From positions 1 through 64,000 of the forward strand of contig CAZXFA010000008.1 in the NCBI GenBank assembly GCA_964640085.1: 64,000 nucleotides of DNA, written 5' to 3'. The notes beneath the pieces are model-generated. The model searched no databases. It was not told the origin of the DNA and worked only from the letters and a program-made list of their open reading frames with translations. This DNA is from CAZXFA01 sp964640085 (GTDB lineage Bacteria; Actinomycetota; UBA4738; HRBIN12). Below, piece by piece: positions 7,786 through 14,966 of the stretch. The position numbers and the translations under genes were made by a program. Position 1 is the stretch's first letter, and each line of letters starts with the position of its first letter.

Positions 7786-9423
7786 ATGGTGGATCGGCGC
7801 GAGCGACGAAGGATCGCGGACGGAGGTAGGGACCGCACGCTCTCCGGCGAGCCGCTGGACCCCGTCTACGGGCCGGAACACCTGACCGGGTTCGAACCGG
7901 CGACCGAGCTCGGCGAACCCGGGTCGTTCCCGTTCACGCGAGGGATCTACCCCTCTATGTACCGGGGCCGGCTGTGGACGATGCGACAGTTCGCCGGCTA
8001 CGGGACTCCGGCCGAGACGAACGCCCGGTACCGGTTCCTGCTGGAGCGTGGCCAGGGAGGTCTGTCGGTCGCGTTCGACATGCCGACGCTGATGGGCAGG
8101 GACTCGGACGATCCTCGGTCCGAGGGGGAGGTGGGACGCTGCGGGGTGGCGGCGGACTCGCTGGAGGACTTCGTGGATCTGTTCGACCGGATCCCGCTCG
8201 GCGACATCACCACGTCGATGACGATCAGCGGGCCGGCCGTGATCGCGTTCGCCTTCTTCCTGGCGGCGGCCGAACGACAGAGCGTGCCCTGGGAGCGTCT
8301 GGACGGGACGCTCCAGACCGACATCCTCAAGGAGTACATCGCGCAGAAGGAGTGGATATTCCCGCCCCGCCCGCACCTGCGACTGATCGGCGACCTGATG
8401 GGGTTCTGCCTGGAGCACGTGCCGAAGTGGCATCCGATCAGCGTCTCCGGGTATCACATCCGCGAGGCGGGGGCCAACGCCTGGCAGGAGCTCGCGTACA
8501 CGCTGGCGGACGGGTTCGCCTACGTCGAGCTCGGGATCCAGCGCGGACTGGAGGTCGACCGGTTCGTGCCGGCGCTGTCCTTCTTCTTCAACGCCCACAT
8601 CGACGTCTTCGAGGAGATCGCGAAGTACCGGGCGGCTCGCCGGATGTGGGCGCGTCGGCTCCGCGACCGCTACGGCGCGCGCGACGAGGGCTCGATGCGG
8701 CTCCGGTTCCACACGCAGACGGCCGGGGTGTCGCTCACGGCTCAGCAGCCGATGAACAACGTGGTTCGCACCGCGGTCGAGGCGCTCGCCGCCGTGCTCG
8801 GCGGGACGCAGTCGCTGCACACCAACGCGCTCGACGAGGTGCTGGCCCTCCCGACCGAGGCGGCGGCTGAGCTCGCCCTTCGCACCCAGCAGATCATCGC
8901 CCACGAGACCGGGGTGCCCGACGTGGTCGACCCGCTCGGAGGCTCGTACTTCGTCGAGTCCCTCACCGACCGGATGGAGGAGCTCGCTACGGCCGAGCTC
9001 GAGCGGATCGAGGCGATGGGGAACGGCTCGATGCTCGAGGGTGTGCTCACGGGGATCGAGCGCGGGTACTTCCAGCAGGAGATCGCCGAGTCCGCCTTCC
9101 GGGAGCTGGAGCGGTACGAGCGCGGCGAGCTAGTGAAGGTGGGGGTCACCGACCTCGTGGACGAGGACGAGCCCCCGATCGAGATCCTGCGGATCGGGCC
9201 GGAGATCGAGGAGGGGCAGATCCGGCGGGTCCGCGCCCTCCGAGAGCGCCGGGACGACGCATCGGCCCGACGGGCGCTCGCCCGCCTCGGCGCGCGCGCG
9301 GGGACCACGGAGAACCTGGTGCCCGCCCTGATCGACTGTGCGCGAGCCCTGTGCACCGAGGGCGAGATCGTCGGCACGCTCCGGGGGGTCTTCGGCGAGT
9401 ACACCGAGACCCCCCGGTTCTGA
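7786..9423 (+). CDS. B12-dependent acyl-CoA mutase, large subunit (isobutyryl-CoA mutase-like active site)
   Basis: A 545-residue catalytic subunit (TIM barrel, acyl-CoA binding) of the methylmalonyl-CoA mutase family, acting on CoA thioesters in the cytoplasm. Family blocks include AFDMPTLMGRDSD, DITTSMTISGPA, ISVSGYHIREAGA and RLRFHTQTAGVSL. The two residues that separate substrates in this family can be read: methylmalonyl-CoA mutase has Tyr89 and Arg207 (P. shermanii), isobutyryl-CoA mutase has Phe and Gln. Here they are F69 (MRQFAGYG) and Q187 (EYIAQKEW), with the same 118-residue spacing, so I predict isobutyryl/n-butyryl-CoA isomerisation. The cobalamin-binding small subunit (DxHxxG) is not encoded here or nearby. 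RBS CCGGAGG precedes ATG 7786; operon with meaB. Confidence 0.92.
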   Translation: MVDRRERRRIADGGRDRTLSGEPLDPVYGPEHLTGFEPATELGEPGSFPFTRGIYPSMYRGRLWTMRQFAGYGTPAETNARYRFLLERGQGGLSVAFDMPTLMGRDSDDPRSEGEVGRCGVAADSLEDFVDLFDRIPLGDITTSMTISGPAVIAFAFFLAAAERQSVPWERLDGTLQTDILKEYIAQKEWIFPPRPHLRLIGDLMGFCLEHVPKWHPISVSGYHIREAGANAWQELAYTLADGFAYVELGIQRGLEVDRFVPALSFFFNAHIDVFEEIAKYRAARRMWARRLRDRYGARDEGSMRLRFHTQTAGVSLTAQQPMNNVVRTAVEALAAVLGGTQSLHTNALDEVLALPTEAAAELALRTQQIIAHETGVPDVVDPLGGSYFVESLTDRMEELATAELERIEAMGNGSMLEGVLTGIERGYFQQEIAESAFRELERYERGELVKVGVTDLVDEDEPPIEILRIGPEIEEGQIRRVRALRERRDDASARRALARLGARAGTTENLVPALIDCARALCTEGEIVGTLRGVFGEYTETPRF

Positions 9424-9450
9424 CCGGGGCCGAATCGCAGCGAGATTCTC

Positions 9451-9480
9451 TTGCAGGTCCTTGCAGGAAGCCGGTACCCT
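9451..9480 (+). promoter_or_regulatory. Promoter of the metal ABC operon with TTGCAGG direct repeat
   Basis: A -35-like TTGCAG (9451-9456) and a -10 TACCCT (9475-9480) are separated by 18 nt. The heptamer TTGCAGG occurs twice, at 9451 and 9461. The same TTGCAGGT octamer occurs in the palindrome upstream of the Fur-family gene at 12664-12677, so this is the likely repressor site. Confidence 0.55.
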
Positions 9481-9515
9481 GGCTCGTCGTCGTTCGGACA
9501 CGGATGGAGCTACAG

Positions 9516-10514
9516 GTGAGGAAGCTCGGGATCGCGACTGCGCTGGTGGCCTTGGTGGCCGCCCCGTGCTCGGATGGAGGACCCACGGACCCCTCGGACG
9601 AGGGGTTGGTGCACGTGGTCACGACGGTCTCGCCGATCACGAACATCGTCCAGAACGTGGGCGGCGAACACGTGAGCATCGTGGGGATCGTCCCGGAGGG
9701 GACGAACAGCCACACGTTCGAGCCGGCTCCCTCCGACGCGGCCGCGATCGCCGAGGCCGACATCGTGTTCATGAACGGCCTCCATCTCGAGGAGCCTGCG
9801 CTCGAGCTCGCCGAGGCCAACGTCCGCGAAGGCGTGGAGATCGTGAAGCTCGGCGATCGGACGATCGCTCCGGAAGAGTACATCTTCGATCACTCCTTCC
9901 CCGAGGCAGAGGGCGATCCGAACCCCCACCTGTGGACGGATCCCCTCTACGCGGAGCGGTACGCAGAGATCGTGATGGAGGAGCTGTCCCGGCTGGATCC
10001 GGCCCACGCGGCCGACTACCGGGCCAGCTACGACACGTTCGCCGAGCGGATCGACGAGCTCGACCGTCTCGTGCGCGAGGTGACCGAGACCGTGCCTGAG
10101 GTGAACCGCAAGCTGCTCACGTACCACGACTCGTTCCCGTACTTCGCGCGGGAGTACGGATGGGCCGTGATCGGGGCGATCCAGCCCTCGGACTTCTCCG
10201 ATCCCACACCGCAGGAGGTGGCGGGACTGATCGATCAGATCCGCGCCGAGCAGGTCCCGGCGATCTTCGGGTCGGAAGTGTTCCCCAGCCCCGTGCTCGA
10301 GCAGATCGCGCAGGAGACCGGCGCCGAGTACATCCACGACCTGCGCGACGACGACCTGCCCGGCGAAGCCGGCGACCCCGACCACAGCTACTTCGGGCTG
10401 ATCGTGCTCGATCTCCGCACCTTCATGGGCGCCCTGGGCGGCGACGTCTCGGCGTTCGACGGGTTCGACGTAACGAACCTCCACGACGGCGACACGGTGA
10501 GCTACCGGCATTGA
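9516..10514 (+). CDS. znuA: Metal (zinc/manganese) ABC transporter substrate-binding lipoprotein
   Basis: A 332-residue cluster A-I solute-binding protein that captures a divalent metal outside the membrane. It has an N-terminal export signal (RKLGIATALVALVAA) ending in a cysteine; proline at position -1 makes the lipobox unusual. Metal-ligand candidates are H in NSHTFEP, H in NPHLWTDP, and H in YHDSFPYFAREYG, plus the late Glu/Asp (FGSEVF). The family could carry Zn or Mn; the adjacent Fur-family gene favours metal regulation. GTG 9516 has GGAG 6 nt upstream; ATG 9504 (four residues longer) is also possible. ATPase and permease genes follow with overlaps. Confidence 0.88.
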   Translation: MRKLGIATALVALVAAPCSDGGPTDPSDEGLVHVVTTVSPITNIVQNVGGEHVSIVGIVPEGTNSHTFEPAPSDAAAIAEADIVFMNGLHLEEPALELAEANVREGVEIVKLGDRTIAPEEYIFDHSFPEAEGDPNPHLWTDPLYAERYAEIVMEELSRLDPAHAADYRASYDTFAERIDELDRLVREVTETVPEVNRKLLTYHDSFPYFAREYGWAVIGAIQPSDFSDPTPQEVAGLIDQIRAEQVPAIFGSEVFPSPVLEQIAQETGAEYIHDLRDDDLPGEAGDPDHSYFGLIVLDLRTFMGALGGDVSAFDGFDVTNLHDGDTVSYRH

Positions 10515-11335
10515 GCGAGCTGATCCGATTCGAGAGGGTAACGGTCCGCTACGGGCGCGAGCCCGTGCTGGTGAACGTCGACCTCTCGGTCTGCGCGGGC
10601 GAGTTCGTGGGGGTCGTCGGCCCGAGCGGGAGCGGGAAGACGACGCTGCTGAAGACGATCGCCGGCAGCCTGGACCCGATCGCCGGCCGCGTGGTGCGGG
10701 AGCCGGGGCTCGCCATGGGCTACGTCCCACAGGTCGAGACCGTGAACTGGTACTTCCCGATCACGGTCCTCCAGGCCGTCCTGATGGCCCGGTCGAACGG
10801 AAGGGTCGTGCCGTGGCAGTCGCGGGACGACCGCCGCGAGGCCGGGCGGGTGCTCGAGCGGCTCGGGCTCGCCGGGCTGGGCGGTCGCCACATCCGCGAG
10901 CTCTCAGGCGGGCAGCAGCAGCGCGTGTTCATCGCCCGCGCGATGCTGCGGAACCCCAAGCTCCTGCTCCTCGACGAGCCGACCGCAGGGGTCGACGTCC
11001 GGACGCGCCACGACGTGATGCACGTGATCCACGAGCTGCACCACGACGGCCTCGCGGTGGTGCTCACGACCCACGACCTGAACGGGATCGCCGCGCACCT
11101 GCCGACGCTCGTCTGCCTCAACCGCGAGGTGATCGCGGCCGGCCGCCCGCGCGAGGTGATCCGGCCGGAGGTGCTGGAGCGGACGTACGGTGCGCCGCTC
11201 GAGGTGCTCTCCCACGGTGGGATGCCCGTTGTGGTCGAGCACTATCCGGAGCCGGCAGCCGTCGACGAGGAGGAGGCCGAGGTGACGGGCAGGGTCGTGC
11301 CGCTCCGAGAGGGACACCATGAGCACCCTGCTTGA
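10511..11335 (+). CDS. znuC: Metal ABC transporter ATP-binding protein
   Basis: A 274-residue ATPase that powers the metal importer from the cytoplasmic face. All motifs are present: Walker A GPSGSGKTT, Q-loop VPQVETVNW, signature LSGGQQQR, Walker B LLLLDEPTAGVD and the H-loop TTHDL. A charged, His-containing tail (HYPEP...EEEAE...HHEHPA) of about 35 residues extends past the usual domain and could sense or bind metal. The TTG start at 10511 overlaps the previous stop (TTGA) and no better start exists nearby. The permease gene begins 17 nt before its end. Confidence 0.9.
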   Translation: MSELIRFERVTVRYGREPVLVNVDLSVCAGEFVGVVGPSGSGKTTLLKTIAGSLDPIAGRVVREPGLAMGYVPQVETVNWYFPITVLQAVLMARSNGRVVPWQSRDDRREAGRVLERLGLAGLGGRHIRELSGGQQQRVFIARAMLRNPKLLLLDEPTAGVDVRTRHDVMHVIHELHHDGLAVVLTTHDLNGIAAHLPTLVCLNREVIAAGRPREVIRPEVLERTYGAPLEVLSHGGMPVVVEHYPEPAAVDEEEAEVTGRVVPLREGHHEHPA

Positions 11336-12167
11336 GCCGTTCGACTACGGGTTCTTCCGCCACGCGATCCTCGTGTCGACGCTCGCCGGGGCACTGTGCG
11401 GGCTGATCGGCGTGTACGTCGTGCTCCGTGGGATGAGCTACATCGGGCACGGGCTCTCGCACGCGATCTTCGGTGGGGCGGTCGCGAGCTACGTCCTGGG
11501 AGTGAACGTGATCCTCGGCGCCGGGGTCTGGGCGTTCGTGTCCGCTCTGATGATCAACAGGGTCGCGCGCCGGCGCACGATCGGGGCGGACGCGGCGATC
11601 GGGACGATCACGACGGCGAGCTTCGCGGTGGGCCTGATCCTCGTCTCGACGTATCGGACCTTCGTCGTGAACTTCGACGCGCTGCTGTTCGGCAACGTCC
11701 TGGGGGTCACGCAGGCGGACGTGTGGCTCGTCGCAGGGGTGGGGGTCTTCGCCGGTGCGGTGGTGTTCCTGGGCTACCGCCAGCTGCTGTTTTCGACCTT
11801 CGACCCCGAGGTCGCCGAGGTCTCAGGCGTGAACACGGGACGAGCCGACATGTTGCTCGCGATCACACTCGCGGCGATCTTGGCCTCGACGATGAGCGTG
11901 CTCGGCGTGACGCTGATCGCGGCGGTCCTCGTGATCCCGCCGGTGACGGCCCGTCTGCTGACCGACAGCTTCTCGCGGATGCTGTGGATCTCGGTCGCCG
12001 TCGGGATGACGAGCGGCTTCGTTGGCGTCTACCTCTCGTACTACCTCGACTGGGCCTCGGGGCCGTCGGTCGTCGTCACCTCCGCCGTCGTGTTCGCCGC
12101 CGCGTATCTTGTCTCGAGCTTCCGGCGGCGGTTGCCGGCGAGCGTCGTCGACGCCCACGTCGACTGA
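11319..12167 (+). CDS. znuB: Metal ABC transporter permease (ABC-3 family)
   Basis: A 282-residue permease with about eight membrane helices (for example AILVSTLAGALCGLIGVYVVL and LGVTLIAAVLVIPPVTARLL). The motif SHAIFGGAVASYVLG and the IPPVTARLLTDS loop are typical of ZnuB/MntB-type permeases of the ABC-3 family. ATG 11319 overlaps the ATPase gene. Together with the two upstream genes it makes a complete binding-protein-dependent importer for Zn or Mn. It is convergent with the regulator gene, with a hairpin in the 27-nt gap. Confidence 0.92.
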   Translation: MSTLLEPFDYGFFRHAILVSTLAGALCGLIGVYVVLRGMSYIGHGLSHAIFGGAVASYVLGVNVILGAGVWAFVSALMINRVARRRTIGADAAIGTITTASFAVGLILVSTYRTFVVNFDALLFGNVLGVTQADVWLVAGVGVFAGAVVFLGYRQLLFSTFDPEVAEVSGVNTGRADMLLAITLAAILASTMSVLGVTLIAAVLVIPPVTARLLTDSFSRMLWISVAVGMTSGFVGVYLSYYLDWASGPSVVVTSAVVFAAAYLVSSFRRRLPASVVDAHVD

Positions 12168-12168
12168 A

Positions 12169-12191
12169 CCACGCCGCGAGGCGGCCCGTGG
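12169..12191. terminator. Hairpin between convergent znuB and fur-type genes
   Basis: CCACGCCGC and GCGG-CC-CGTGG pair around a GAG loop with a small bulge. There is no U-tract on either side. It can serve both converging transcripts. Confidence 0.45.
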
Positions 12192-12194
12192 GCG

Positions 12195-12644
12195 CTATCC
12201 CGCCAACGCCGCCTGGCACTCGGCGCACAGGCCGCTGATCGCGAAGTGCGTGAGGTCCGGGCGGAACCCGTGGTGGCTCTCGATCACCCGGGCGAGGGCC
12301 TCGGCCTCCTGGATCGACAGGTCGTCCTCGGCCCCGCAGTTCGAGCACGTGAGATGGACGTGCTCGAGTTCCTCGGTCCGGTGGTACTCGGCGCCGCTCT
12401 CCATGTGGGCATGGGCGAGAACCCCGACCTCCTCGAGCAGCGCCAGGGTCCGGTAGACGGTGGAGGCGTTCACCCCCGGCATCTCACCCTGGACCGTGCG
12501 TGCGAGCTCGGTGGGGGAGATGTGGCCCTGCGTCCGCATGATCTCGGCCACGATCGCCCGGCGCTGGGGCGTCATCCGCAGACCGCGGCCGCGGAGGATC
12601 GCGATCACGTCGTCGAGGGTCCGCTGTTCGACCGGTCGGGCCAC
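12195..12644 (-). CDS. Fur-family metalloregulator (Zur-like by context)
   Basis: A 149-residue winged-helix repressor of the Fur superfamily. The DNA-binding part contains GLRMTPQRRAIVAEIM and the recognition region HISPTELAR...VNASTVYRTLALLEEVG. The dimerisation part has HVHLTCSNCG and GLCAEC, giving two CxxC pairs for structural zinc, and EYHRTEELEHVHL as the regulatory metal site. The metal type cannot be read from sequence, but the gene faces a Zn/Mn importer and shares a TTGCAGGT motif with it, so Zur is the best guess. The GTG start (12644) lies 6 nt after a TATCAT -10; an upstream in-frame ATG at 12665 would lie upstream of that element and is rejected. Confidence 0.9.
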   Translation of the reverse strand: MARPVEQRTLDDVIAILRGRGLRMTPQRRAIVAEIMRTQGHISPTELARTVQGEMPGVNASTVYRTLALLEEVGVLAHAHMESGAEYHRTEELEHVHLTCSNCGAEDDLSIQEAEALARVIESHHGFRPDLTHFAISGLCAECQAALAG

Positions 12645-12677
12645 GACCCGATGATAGCAAGCCATTGCAGGTGCAAT
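12645..12677 (-). promoter_or_regulatory. Leaderless promoter and palindromic operator of the Fur-family gene
   Basis: On the minus strand TATCAT (12651-12656) lies 6 nt before the GTG. Just upstream is an inverted repeat ATTGCA-GG-TGCAAT (12664-12677). Its position at the -35 side suggests autorepression. It shares TTGCAGGT with the znuA promoter. Confidence 0.6.
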
Positions 12678-12734
12678 GACCGTCGAGCACCCGGGCCCGC
12701 CCGCGCGGCCCCGTCTGCGAGGATAAGGCGCGCG

Positions 12735-13505
12735 ATGGGCGAGTTCGTCCGGCTCGAACGGGAGGGGGCGGTGGCCACGATCCGGTTGGATCGGCCGCCA
12801 GCCAACGCCCTGGCCCGTCCGCTCTCGGTCGAGCTGTCCGGGGCGGCCCGGGCGGTGGCCGCCGATCGCGAGGTTCGCGCCGTCGTGGTCTGGGGCGGCG
12901 AGCGCCTCTTCGCGGCCGGGGCGGACATCAAGGCGATGGTCTCGTTCGGGCCCGAGGAGATCCGGCCGGACGTGGGCGCGCTCGAGCAGGCCTGCCGGGA
13001 CGTCGAGGCGATCCCCAAGCCGGTGATCGCCGCGATCAACGGTGTCGCGCTGGGGGGCGGCTGCGAGCTCGCCCTCGCCTGCGACCTGAGGTTCGCCGCC
13101 GAGGACGCTCGTCTCGGGCTCCCCGAGATCGGGCTGGGGATCATCCCCGGTGCGGGCGGCACGCAACGGCTCCCACGGCTGATCGGCCTGGCCCGGGCCC
13201 GGGACCTCGTGCTCACGGGGCGACACGTGCGGGCGGAGGAGGCCCTGCGGATCGGCCTGGTCGACCGGGTCGTGCCGGCCGAGCGGGTCCTCGCGACCGC
13301 GCTCGAGGAGGCGGGCCGGTTCGCGGCCGGACCGACCTTGGCCTACGCGGCCGCCAAACGGGCGCTCGCGGCCGCGGGAGGAGATCCGGCCGCGGGGCTC
13401 GCGGCCGAGCGAGAGGCCTTCGTCCCGCTGTTCGCCACGCGGGACCAGGAGGAGGGGATGCGCGCCTTCCTCGAGAAACGCGAGGCCAGGTTCGAGGGGA
13501 GGTAG
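12735..13505 (+). CDS. Enoyl-CoA hydratase/isomerase
   Basis: A 256-residue crotonase-fold enzyme that hydrates 2-enoyl-CoA in fatty acid or branched-chain acyl-CoA breakdown. The oxyanion-hole segments are AAGADIKAM and NGVALGGGCELAL; both catalytic glutamates expected for hydratase activity are present (GGGCELA and LPEIGLGIIPGAGGTQRL). This differs from members with only one Glu, so true hydratase activity is likely. ATG 12735 is preceded by GATAAGGC about 5 nt upstream, a weak -10-like sequence, and no ribosome site. It is divergent from the Fur-family gene. Its TAG stop lies inside the -10 element of the next gene. Confidence 0.9.
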   Translation: MGEFVRLEREGAVATIRLDRPPANALARPLSVELSGAARAVAADREVRAVVVWGGERLFAAGADIKAMVSFGPEEIRPDVGALEQACRDVEAIPKPVIAAINGVALGGGCELALACDLRFAAEDARLGLPEIGLGIIPGAGGTQRLPRLIGLARARDLVLTGRHVRAEEALRIGLVDRVVPAERVLATALEEAGRFAAGPTLAYAAAKRALAAAGGDPAAGLAAEREAFVPLFATRDQEEGMRAFLEKREARFEGR

Positions 13506-13508
13506 GGT
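13503..13508 (+). promoter_or_regulatory. -10 element (TAGGGT) containing the upstream stop codon
   Basis: TAGGGT begins with the TAG stop of the enoyl-CoA hydratase and ends 7 nt before the ATG at 13516. It predicts a leaderless transcript for the GNAT gene. Confidence 0.5.
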
Positions 13509-13515
13509 CCGGACG

Positions 13516-14007
13516 ATGAAAGTGCGACAGGCCACGCCCGACGACGTCCCCTCCTTGGTCGCGCTGTTCCAGGAGCTCGACCGGATGCAGGCGGACTGGC
13601 GGGTGTTCACCCCCCGACCGGGCTTCTACGACGAGGTGGGGGCCAAGTACGAGGAGGCGTTGAACAACCCGGACGCCGTCGTGCTGGTGGTCGTCGACGA
13701 GGAGGGCGAGGTGGTCGGGATGGCCTACGGGGAGGCGCACACGCCCTCGCGGTTCTCCGACGAGCGCGCGTTTGAGCTCTCGGGCGTCGTGGTCAGGGCC
13801 GGCTATCGGGGCCGGGGCGTCGGCCGCGAGCTCGTCCACGAGGCGGCCCGGTTCGCCGGGGAGCGGGGGATCGCCTGGGTCGAGCTGAAGACCTTCGCCC
13901 CCAACCGGGGGGCGATGGCCTTCTGGGAGGACCTGGGGTTCACACCGCGCGTCGTCCAGCTGACCACCCCCACCCGGGACCTGCTCGAGCACCTCGAGCA
14001 GGGCTGA
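13516..14007 (+). CDS. GNAT-family N-acetyltransferase
   Basis: A 163-residue acetyl-CoA-dependent acyltransferase. The acetyl-CoA motif A is clear (LSGVVVRAGYRGRGVGRELV, with the R/Q-x-x-G-x-G/A loop), and the C-terminal motif B is GAMAFWEDLGFTPR. The N-terminal half (ATPDDVPSLVALFQELDRMQ) is the variable acceptor side, so the substrate is unknown. ATG 13516 is set by a TAGGGT element 7 nt upstream; there is no ribosome site. No neighbour gives a functional hint. Confidence 0.88.
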   Translation: MKVRQATPDDVPSLVALFQELDRMQADWRVFTPRPGFYDEVGAKYEEALNNPDAVVLVVVDEEGEVVGMAYGEAHTPSRFSDERAFELSGVVVRAGYRGRGVGRELVHEAARFAGERGIAWVELKTFAPNRGAMAFWEDLGFTPRVVQLTTPTRDLLEHLEQG

Positions 14008-14152
14008 TCCGGTCCTGCCCTGCGTCGCGGAAGCCGAAACCCATGCGGATCCCCGGCGGGGGCCAGACCGGGAACGAACCGGCGGCCACGATGGTTCGAA
14101 TACCAGAAGACCCGCGATGGACCGGGTCATCGAACCGACGAGGAGCGTGGCC

Positions 14153-14362
14153 ATGACCGATTCGGCGTACCGCGGAGCCCGCGTCCGCGAGCTCCCTCGG
14201 GCGAACCGGACGTACCCGGGCGGCCGGGTCTGTGCCGCCGCCGGCTGCAACACCAAGCTGTCCATCTACAACAGGTGGGATTTCTGCTGGCAGCACGAGC
14301 CGGTCCACACGTATATCTCCCGCGGCAAGCGCCGGAGCCGCAAGGAGATGGAAGCGGCCTGA
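14153..14362 (+). CDS. Small Cys/His-rich protein, probable zinc-binding
   Basis: A 69-residue basic protein I do not recognise. It contains CAAAGCNTKLSIYNRWDFCWQH, i.e. C-x4-C ... C-x2-H, a plausible single zinc site, and ends in a basic KRRSRKEMEAA tail that could touch nucleic acid. ATG 14153 is preferred over ATG 14117 because GAGGAG lies about 10 nt upstream and the extra N-terminal residues look unstructured. A strong perfect 15-bp hairpin follows 35 nt downstream, so the gene appears to be a monocistronic unit. Function unknown; a small transcription- or ribosome-associated factor is one possibility. Confidence 0.6.
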   Translation: MTDSAYRGARVRELPRANRTYPGGRVCAAAGCNTKLSIYNRWDFCWQHEPVHTYISRGKRRSRKEMEAA

Positions 14363-14397
14363 CCGACTCGTAACCCGTTCCGGTCTCCGGAACCCCC

Positions 14398-14429
14398 ACG
14401 GAAGCCCTCCCGCACGGGAGGGCTTCCGT
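14398..14429 (+). terminator. Strong hairpin terminator
   Basis: Perfect 15-bp stem (ACGGAAGCCCTCCCG with its complement) and a 2-nt loop. No U-tract follows, which is common in GC-rich actinobacteria. It ends the small zinc-protein transcript. Confidence 0.75.
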
Positions 14430-14543
14430 CCTGGGGTGAACGTCCCCATCAAGGGCGGTCGCACCACTTCCGACGCTGGTTGTGAGGACCGCTCCCCCCG
14501 ACGGCGGACCGCGGATGACCACGACCTGGATGGAGCCGCTCGG

Positions 14544-14966
14544 ATGCGCCAGGCCGAGTGCCCGTCCTGCGAGCATGTGGTCCTGGTCTCCGAGGATCCG
14601 CCGCGATGCCCCCTCTGCGCCTGTCCGCTGGAGGAGGTCCGGATGCGCCCCTACACCTGGCCGGACGAGGAGCCCTCGTCATCCGGGTGGCCGGCGAGGA
14701 CGCGCTCCGCGATCGCGCGCGCCTCCTCGAGCCGTTCGCGATCGACGAACAGCCGGACGCCGTGCTCCCAGATCTGGCTGAAGAACCCGGGGGCTTTGTA
14801 CCACCAGACGATCCCCGCACGCTCGAGCTCGCCCGCGATCGTCTCGGCGTGCTCGTGGGTGAACTGCCCGAGGTGCACCGTCCGGATCCCGCGGGTCATC
14901 GCACCAGCACCGCGCGCCGCCAGCCTCGCACCGAGCTCACGAGGGCGATCTCCTCGGCCTCGATGA
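14544..14966 (+). CDS. Possible small zinc-ribbon protein overlapping the antisense gene
   Basis: The first 36 residues (MRQAECPSCEHVVLV ... RCPLCACPLEEV) form a clean C-x2-C ... C-x2-C zinc ribbon that lies outside any other gene, so it looks coded. After about residue 36 the frame crosses the minus-strand gene at 14651-14899 and becomes Arg/Ser-rich, typical of a shadow frame, running to a stop at 14966. Either the real product ends in junk-like sequence, or a stop was lost (frameshift or sequencing error) near 14650. I list it with low confidence. Confidence 0.3.
   Translation: MRQAECPSCEHVVLVSEDPPRCPLCACPLEEVRMRPYTWPDEEPSSSGWPARTRSAIARASSSRSRSTNSRTPCSQIWLKNPGALYHQTIPARSSSPAIVSACSWVNCPRCTVRIPRVIAPAPRAASLAPSSRGRSPRPR
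14651..14899 (-). CDS. Small DUF2007-like protein coupled to pabBC
   Basis: An 82-residue protein starting RGIRTVHLGQFTHEHAE and continuing with ELERAGIVWWYKAPG, then a basic loop and RLFVDRERLEEARAIAERVL. This pattern (strand, 'E/A-E-x-I-x-x-x-L-E-x-A-G-I' helix, strand, Leu-rich helix) resembles the DUF2007 ferredoxin-like fold described as putative signal-transducing; the biochemical role is unknown. Its ATG overlaps the stop of the pabBC fusion (ATGA), so the two are made together. Alternatively it is an unrelated small ACT-like fold. Confidence 0.65.
   Translation of the reverse strand: MTRGIRTVHLGQFTHEHAETIAGELERAGIVWWYKAPGFFSQIWEHGVRLFVDRERLEEARAIAERVLAGHPDDEGSSSGQV

Noticed and set aside
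7880..7905. GGTTCGAACC-like stretch resembling a tRNA T-arm
   Set aside because: It lies inside the acyl-CoA mutase coding sequence and no acceptor stem, D-arm or anticodon arm can be formed around it.
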